Source: Bacillus xiapuensis (GTDB lineage: Bacteria; Bacillota; Bacilli; Bacillales; Domibacillaceae). Taken from it: DNA of 64,000 nt. The position numbers and the translations under genes are program-made. Positions 59,205 through 64,000 of this stretch are shown piece after piece (positions within the stretch are counted from its first letter, which is position 1; the number at the start of each line of letters is the position of its first letter). The notes below the pieces were generated by a model, which did not search any database, had not been told where the DNA came from, and saw only the letters and a list, made by a program, of their open reading frames with translations. The stretch lies in NCBI RefSeq assembly GCF_002797355.1, contig NZ_KZ454939.1:2153875-2217874 (forward strand). The letters are read 5' to 3'.

Positions 59205-59540
59205 TTAATGATTGCAGATATTCATATAAGGGAATCCTATATTCATCTTTGCCGGAACACTTCTTTTCTTTTGTAATATGCAGAAGGGTTCACACCCATA
59301 ATCTCTAATCTCTTTCCATTCGCACATGGAAAGATTCTCCGTCTTTTTGACAGGCTGCTTCTGTTTCTGTTTTTCCTCTTTATTTTTCGAATGCTGCACT
59401 TTTAATTGAAGCAGCTGCTCATTCAAGCTTAAATTCCCCTCGATCACCTCTTTTAACAAATAAAAAAGGGCACCAAGCTCTAAAGTTTTGGTGTCCTGCT
59501 GATAGCTGAGAGAACTAATATTACATTTGGAAATTATCAA
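59205..59540 (-). CDS. Doubtful hypothetical ORF
   Basis: 111 residues at most. It begins right after a stop with only a TTG available and no ribosome binding site, so it may be the 3' end of a broken gene. The middle is helical and charged (LLKEVIEGNLSLNEQLLQLK, then KNKEEKQKQKQ) and the end has CEWKEIRDYGCEPFC. Family not recognised. Confidence 0.3.
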   Translation of the reverse strand: MIISKCNISSLSYQQDTKTLELGALFYLLKEVIEGNLSLNEQLLQLKVQHSKNKEEKQKQKQPVKKTENLSMCEWKEIRDYGCEPFCILQKKRSVPAKMNIGFPYMNICNH

Positions 59541-59617
59541 CTAATTCGGATCGGGTTTATCTATATTATTTCTTTATCCTCCTCTTCTTCTATTAGTGAA
59601 TCTAATATTCTTGTGTA

Positions 59618-59645
59618 TTGCAAAATAAAAGTACACAATTTTGCA
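59618..59645. repeat. Inverted repeat, possible IS end
   Basis: TGCAAAAT, 11 nt, ATTTTGCA with flanking TGTGTA/GTACAC. It resembles the end of an insertion sequence (IS21-like guess), with no transposase nearby. Confidence 0.3.
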
Positions 59646-59778
59646 CAAAACTTGGCATAAACCAACATTACTTGGAGAAGTGGGGAGGATAGCCTTGTTG
59701 GGCAGAGCCAGCCCTTGAAACCACCGACTTCTTGGCCCGATAATCATTCTCCCAGAGACTCCATGTCATTAGTGAAAA

Positions 59779-59808
59779 AGAGAGGACCGCTTAAGCAGTC
59801 CTCTCTTC
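59779..59808. terminator. Bidirectional terminator
   Basis: AAGAGAGGAC-c-GCTTAAGC-a-GTCCTCTCTT: a long near-perfect palindrome with A/T tracts on both sides, after the small gene at 59813. Confidence 0.9.
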
Positions 59809-59812
59809 TTTT

Positions 59813-60037
59813 TCATGTAACGATAACTACAATCAGCAATAAAGCGGAAACCCCAAACATAAGGAAGGACATTTCTTTTCTTTTATCACGTAATTCAGAC
59901 AGCCCCATTACGAAAAACATAGCTGCTAAAAAGAAATGGCTATAGCCCAAATAAGGCTCTATCTGGTCAGTTAGCATCCCCGCAGCAGCAAAACCGACTG
60001 CTAATAAAGCGAAGATCACTCGCAGGATGATGAACAA
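59813..60037 (-). CDS. Small membrane protein (DUF3953-like)
   Basis: 74 residues with three hydrophobic segments separated by the charged loop LSELRDKRKEM. An AAAGGAGC site sits 7 nt before a TTG at 60035-60037, giving MFIILRVIFALLAVGF. The only upstream ATG lies before that site. Similar in layout to small DUF3953/YczI proteins; function unknown. Confidence 0.65.
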   Translation of the reverse strand: MFIILRVIFALLAVGFAAAGMLTDQIEPYLGYSHFFLAAMFFVMGLSELRDKRKEMSFLMFGVSALLLIVVIVT

Positions 60038-60134
60038 TGAAAAGCTCCTTTCAGCACAATAACGATTCCATATCATTAGCTTTTTGTCTTCTCCGATTGG
60101 ATGGAGCAGACGTATCTTGCAAAGCCAATATGCT

Positions 60135-60740
60135 TTATTTATTTAGCAGCTGCTCGATGTTTTCTGAGCATATCAGCTCGATGTTTTTCATAATTTTCTG
60201 TTCCGGCCAGTCCCACCATTTCAGTTTCAGCAGCTGTTCAATCTCGCTGTCTGAAAACCTCTTTTTCACCACTTTAGCGGGATTTCCAGCAACAATAGCA
60301 TAAGGAGGCACATCGGATGTGACGACGCTTCTAGCGCTGACGATGGCCCCGTCTCCAATTTTCACACCCGGCATGATCATCGCTTCCGTTCCAATCCATA
60401 CATCATTTCCGACAACGGTATCTCCAGCTGCTTGATAACCGTCAACCGCCTCTCCCCAATCCTTCTCTACATAATAGAACGGGTAGGTGGAGATCCAATC
60501 CGGCCGGTGACCCTTGTTGCCTGACATGATGAAGCAAGCTCCTGAACCAATAGCACAAAACTTCCCAATAATAAGCTTATCGCCTTCCTCATCTTCCAGC
60601 AGATAGCGCACGCAGTAGTCCTGAAAGGATTCTTTATGATAATACCCTGAATAGTAAGTATGCTTTCCCACTTGAATATTCGGATGGGAAATGGTTTCTT
60701 TCAATTGCTGACTATGCAAAAAATCGGGAAATTCATTCAT
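60135..60740 (-). CDS. CatB-related O-acetyltransferase
   Basis: 201 residues, left-handed beta-helix hexapeptide acetyltransferase. It has IGKFCAIGSGACFIMSGNKGHRPDWISTYPF, which holds the family's conserved His, then VVGNDVWIGTEAMIMPG and SVVTSDVPPYAIVAGNPAKVVKKRF. It resembles type B chloramphenicol (xenobiotic) acetyltransferases, but many such enzymes have other substrates. It stands alone in the island, next to tyrS. Confidence 0.85.
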   Translation of the reverse strand: MNEFPDFLHSQQLKETISHPNIQVGKHTYYSGYYHKESFQDYCVRYLLEDEEGDKLIIGKFCAIGSGACFIMSGNKGHRPDWISTYPFYYVEKDWGEAVDGYQAAGDTVVGNDVWIGTEAMIMPGVKIGDGAIVSARSVVTSDVPPYAIVAGNPAKVVKKRFSDSEIEQLLKLKWWDWPEQKIMKNIELICSENIEQLLNK

Positions 60741-60816
60741 GTTATCGTCCTCCTATTTTATTTTGCCGTGCTGAAAATCTGCTCGCCCGCTCTGCCGCAA
60801 AAGGATGCCGCCCCTA

Positions 60817-62082
<1,266 letters not shown>

Positions 62083-62127
62083 TCATCTTCCTCTCTGCTT
62101 CTAATTCACACGAATTGTGCGCAAATA

Positions 62128-62381
62128 AAAAGCGCCCCTGCTAAAACCATGCAGGGACGCTGTATAAGCGCGGTACCACCCAAGCTTGAGAATCCATCGT
62201 TCTCCACTCGATTCATATAACGGCCAGGCCGTTTGCTGCTACTAAAAAGAGTTCACAGCAAAAGCTACAGGAGGTAATTCATTCAACTATTTGTACCGGT
62301 TTGCACTAACCACCGGCTCTCTGAAACAGGGATAGCGAACTACTGAGTCCTATCAACGCTTTTAAGTATTCAGCTGTTATA
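62128..62381 (-). ncRNA. Tyrosine T-box riboswitch of tyrS
   Basis: On the minus strand: AGTAG element, AGAGAGCCGGTGG distal region, specifier TAC at 62274-62276 (within GAAT-TAC-CTCC), T-box core GGGTGGTACCGCG at 62169-62181, and the terminator AGCGTCCCTGC/GCAGGGGCGCT with T-run (62131-62161). Uncharged tRNA-Tyr would favour antitermination of tyrS. Confidence 0.93.
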
Positions 62382-62387
62382 CGTCAT

Positions 62388-62417
62388 ATTGTAAACAGAG
62401 AAGCTAGCAATTGTCAA
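62388..62417 (-). promoter_or_regulatory. Sigma-A promoter of tyrS
   Basis: On the minus strand TTGACA, 18 nt, TACAAT before the T-box leader. Confidence 0.75.
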
Positions 62418-62452
62418 ACCCGATCCTACAATTCTTTTCCTTTTCAGCTGAC

Positions 62453-62477
62453 AAAAAGCGGCCTTATTGCGGCCGCT
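62453..62477 (-). terminator. Terminator of acsA
   Basis: On the minus strand AGCGGCC, 7 nt, GGCCGCT then TTTTTG, right after the acsA stop. Confidence 0.88.
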
Positions 62478-62480
62478 TGC

Positions 62481-64000
62481 TCAATCCTCCATGGTAGATA
62501 AATCTCCTGCCGGCAAGTCAAGCTCCCAAGCTTTCAGCACACGGCGCATGATTTTTCCGCTTCTGGTTTTGGGAAGCTTTTCGCGAAATTCAATTTCGCG
62601 CGGCGCTGCATGAGCCGCAAGACCGGTTTTGACAAACTGGCGAATATCTTCTTTCAGCTCATCTGTCGGCTCGTAGCCTTCCATTAGCGCCACGAACGCC
62701 TTAATAATTTCTCCGCGAACTGGATCCGGCTTGCCGATGACGCCCGCTTCTGCGATAGACGGATGCTCAATCAGCTTGCTTTCCACTTCAAAAGGCCCCA
62801 CTCGCTCACCGGCTGTCATGATCACATCATCTATGCGTCCTTGAAACCAAAAGTAGCCGTCTTCATCCATGTAGGCGGAATCTCCGGAAACATACCAGCC
62901 TCCCGGCATAAAGTAGGATTCATACTTAGCTGGATTGTTCCAAATCGCGGCCATCATTGCAGGCCAGCCTTTTTTAATCGCCAGATTGCCCATGCGGTTC
63001 GGCGGCAGTTCGTTGCCCTGGTCATCAACGATCGCAGCTTTAACACCTGGAATGGGTTTGCCCATGGATCCAGGCCGGATCTCCATACAAGGATAATTGC
63101 AAATCACCTGTGCACCGGTTTCTGTCATCCACCACGTATCATGAATGCGCAGATTGAATACTTTATCCCCCCATCGGATGACTTCGGGATTCAATGGCTC
63201 CCCAACACTTAAAATATGACGCAGCGAGTGCAGGCCGTACTTCTTCACAAGCTCATCTCCCGCCCCCATCAGCATTCGAAAAGCGGTCGGTGCGCTATAC
63301 CAGACTGTTACGCCGTAGTCCTCAATTGCCTGATACCAATTTTCCGGCTTAAAGCGGCCGCCGACGACCACGTTCGTCGTTCCCGTCAGCCAAGGGCCGA
63401 ATATACCGTAGGAAGTGCCCGTCACCCATCCGGGATCTGCCGTGCACCAATAGACATCATTTTCTTTTAAATCCAGCACCCATCTGGCTGTCTGATAATG
63501 CTGTATCATCGCCCGGTGAACATGCAGCACTCCTTTAGGCTTGCCGGTCGAACCGGATGTGTAATGCAATATCATTCCGTCATCCAAATCCATCCACTCG
63601 ATATCAAAGGAGCGGTCTGCCGTTTTCATCTTCGCGCGGAAATCAATATACATCCCTTTCTCTTGCACGTCTTCTCCTACAAGAAAAATCGTTTTCAGCG
63701 CAGGCAGTTCATCTGCCGGTACGCGCTTTAAAAGCTCCGGTGTCGTGACAAGAACTTTCGCTTCGCTGTCCGCTAAGCGGTCGCAAATCGCTCCTTCCAT
63801 AAACGCTTCGAATAAAGGGCCGACGATGGCGCCTGCCTTAATCGCTCCGAGAACGGCAAAATACAGCTCCGGTGAGCGCGGCATAAATACAAATACACGG
63901 TCCCCTTTTTGCACGTCTCCAAACGTTTTTAGCACATTCGCTGCTTGATTCGTAAATTCCTGCATTTGTTCAAATGTATAGGCTTCTTCTCTGTCTGTCT
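62481..64000 (-). CDS. acsA: Acetyl-CoA synthetase (5' end outside window)
   Basis: The open frame continues to the window edge, so about 506 of about 570 residues are present. ILHYTSGSTGKPKGVLHVHR (P-loop), MTETGAQVICNYPC, WYVSGDSAYMDEDGYFWFQGR and the C-terminal KTRSGKIMRRVL with the Lys that is acetylated in B. subtilis (AcuA control) are intact. It activates acetate to acetyl-CoA, opposite in direction to AckA. Placed as in B. subtilis next to tyrS. Confidence 0.95.
   Translation of the reverse strand, partial: TDREEAYTFEQMQEFTNQAANVLKTFGDVQKGDRVFVFMPRSPELYFAVLGAIKAGAIVGPLFEAFMEGAICDRLADSEAKVLVTTPELLKRVPADELPALKTIFLVGEDVQEKGMYIDFRAKMKTADRSFDIEWMDLDDGMILHYTSGSTGKPKGVLHVHRAMIQHYQTARWVLDLKENDVYWCTADPGWVTGTSYGIFGPWLTGTTNVVVGGRFKPENWYQAIEDYGVTVWYSAPTAFRMLMGAGDELVKKYGLHSLRHILSVGEPLNPEVIRWGDKVFNLRIHDTWWMTETGAQVICNYPCMEIRPGSMGKPIPGVKAAIVDDQGNELPPNRMGNLAIKKGWPAMMAAIWNNPAKYESYFMPGGWYVSGDSAYMDEDGYFWFQGRIDDVIMTAGERVGPFEVESKLIEHPSIAEAGVIGKPDPVRGEIIKAFVALMEGYEPTDELKEDIRQFVKTGLAAHAAPREIEFREKLPKTRSGKIMRRVLKAWELDLPAGDLSTMED

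Noticed and set aside
62481-64000. acsA and mbcS as a duplicated gene pair
   Set aside because: They share only the ANL fold; lengths and motifs assign them to different subfamilies with B. subtilis counterparts at the same positions.

Overview
The window is a chromosomal stretch of a Bacillaceae member (Bacillus sensu lato). Gene content and order follow the Bacillus subtilis block from ytaF/mutM/polA/phoRP through mdh-icd-citZ, pyk-pfkA, accAD-ytsJ-dnaE, argHG, ackA, sppA, thiI, ezrA and rpsD to tyrS and acsA. Sporulation genes (ytrH, ytrI, ytvI, ytfJ/gerW, ytaF), strong AGGAGG-type ribosome binding sites, sigma-A promoters and a T-box leader support a spore-forming low-to-medium GC Gram-positive. 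The species cannot be named from the sequence alone. Gene symbols come from recognition of protein sequence plus this conserved order.

Layout. 1-6.8 kb: ytaF (cut by the window edge), mutM, polA, and the phoPR phosphate two-component system. 7-10.5 kb: the TCA genes citZ-icd-mdh, with a good promoter ahead of citZ and a second ahead of icd. 10.8-13.2 kb: membrane proteins YtwI, YtvI and FxsA. 13.3-20 kb: a central-carbon block, with pfkA-pyk as one unit and ytsJ (malic enzyme)-gntR-accD-accA as another. 20-29.8 kb: dnaE, the sporulation pair ytrHI, nrnA, ytpI, ytoI, ytkL, an Xaa-Pro peptidase and a universal stress protein. 30-36.6 kb: argGH with ArgR-type boxes, an EcsC protein, ytxK-ackA. 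36.7-41.5 kb: tpx, ytfIJ, sppA-yteJ, nadK2. 42-49.2 kb: rarD, mbcS, the cysteine desulfurase-thiI pair, brnQ. 49.9-56 kb: ezrA, hisJ-ytsP, dgcP, rpsD. 56-60.8 kb: an accessory island between rpsD and tyrS, which are neighbours in B. subtilis. It holds a decayed IS3-type element, a small orphan secreted protein, fragments, a small membrane protein and a CatB-like acetyltransferase. 60.8-64 kb: tyrS with its T-box leader, and acsA (cut by the window edge).

The most interesting signals are between genes. (1) The same 9-bp palindromic core GGTCAGACC, inside 13-bp perfect palindromes, lies just downstream of the likely promoters of ytsJ-gntR-accDA and of pfkA-pyk. This suggests that the FadR-type GntR protein encoded in the first operon controls both units, joining malic enzyme and fatty-acid initiation to glycolysis. 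A near-perfect cre site also lies at the pfkA promoter. (2) Several repeat families sit in intergenic gaps: a dispersed element around CTTCAAACAG (two full copies, one half copy), a 124-bp hairpin-forming tandem repeat after brnQ, and two GAGGCTGGGACA-type elements placed 3-6 bp after stop codons. (3) A sequence resembling an IS200/IS605 right end, possibly an omega-RNA-like scar, has no transposon gene beside it. No CRISPR array, prophage, secretion system or defence island was found. Apart from the 56-60.8 kb island the window is conserved core chromosome.
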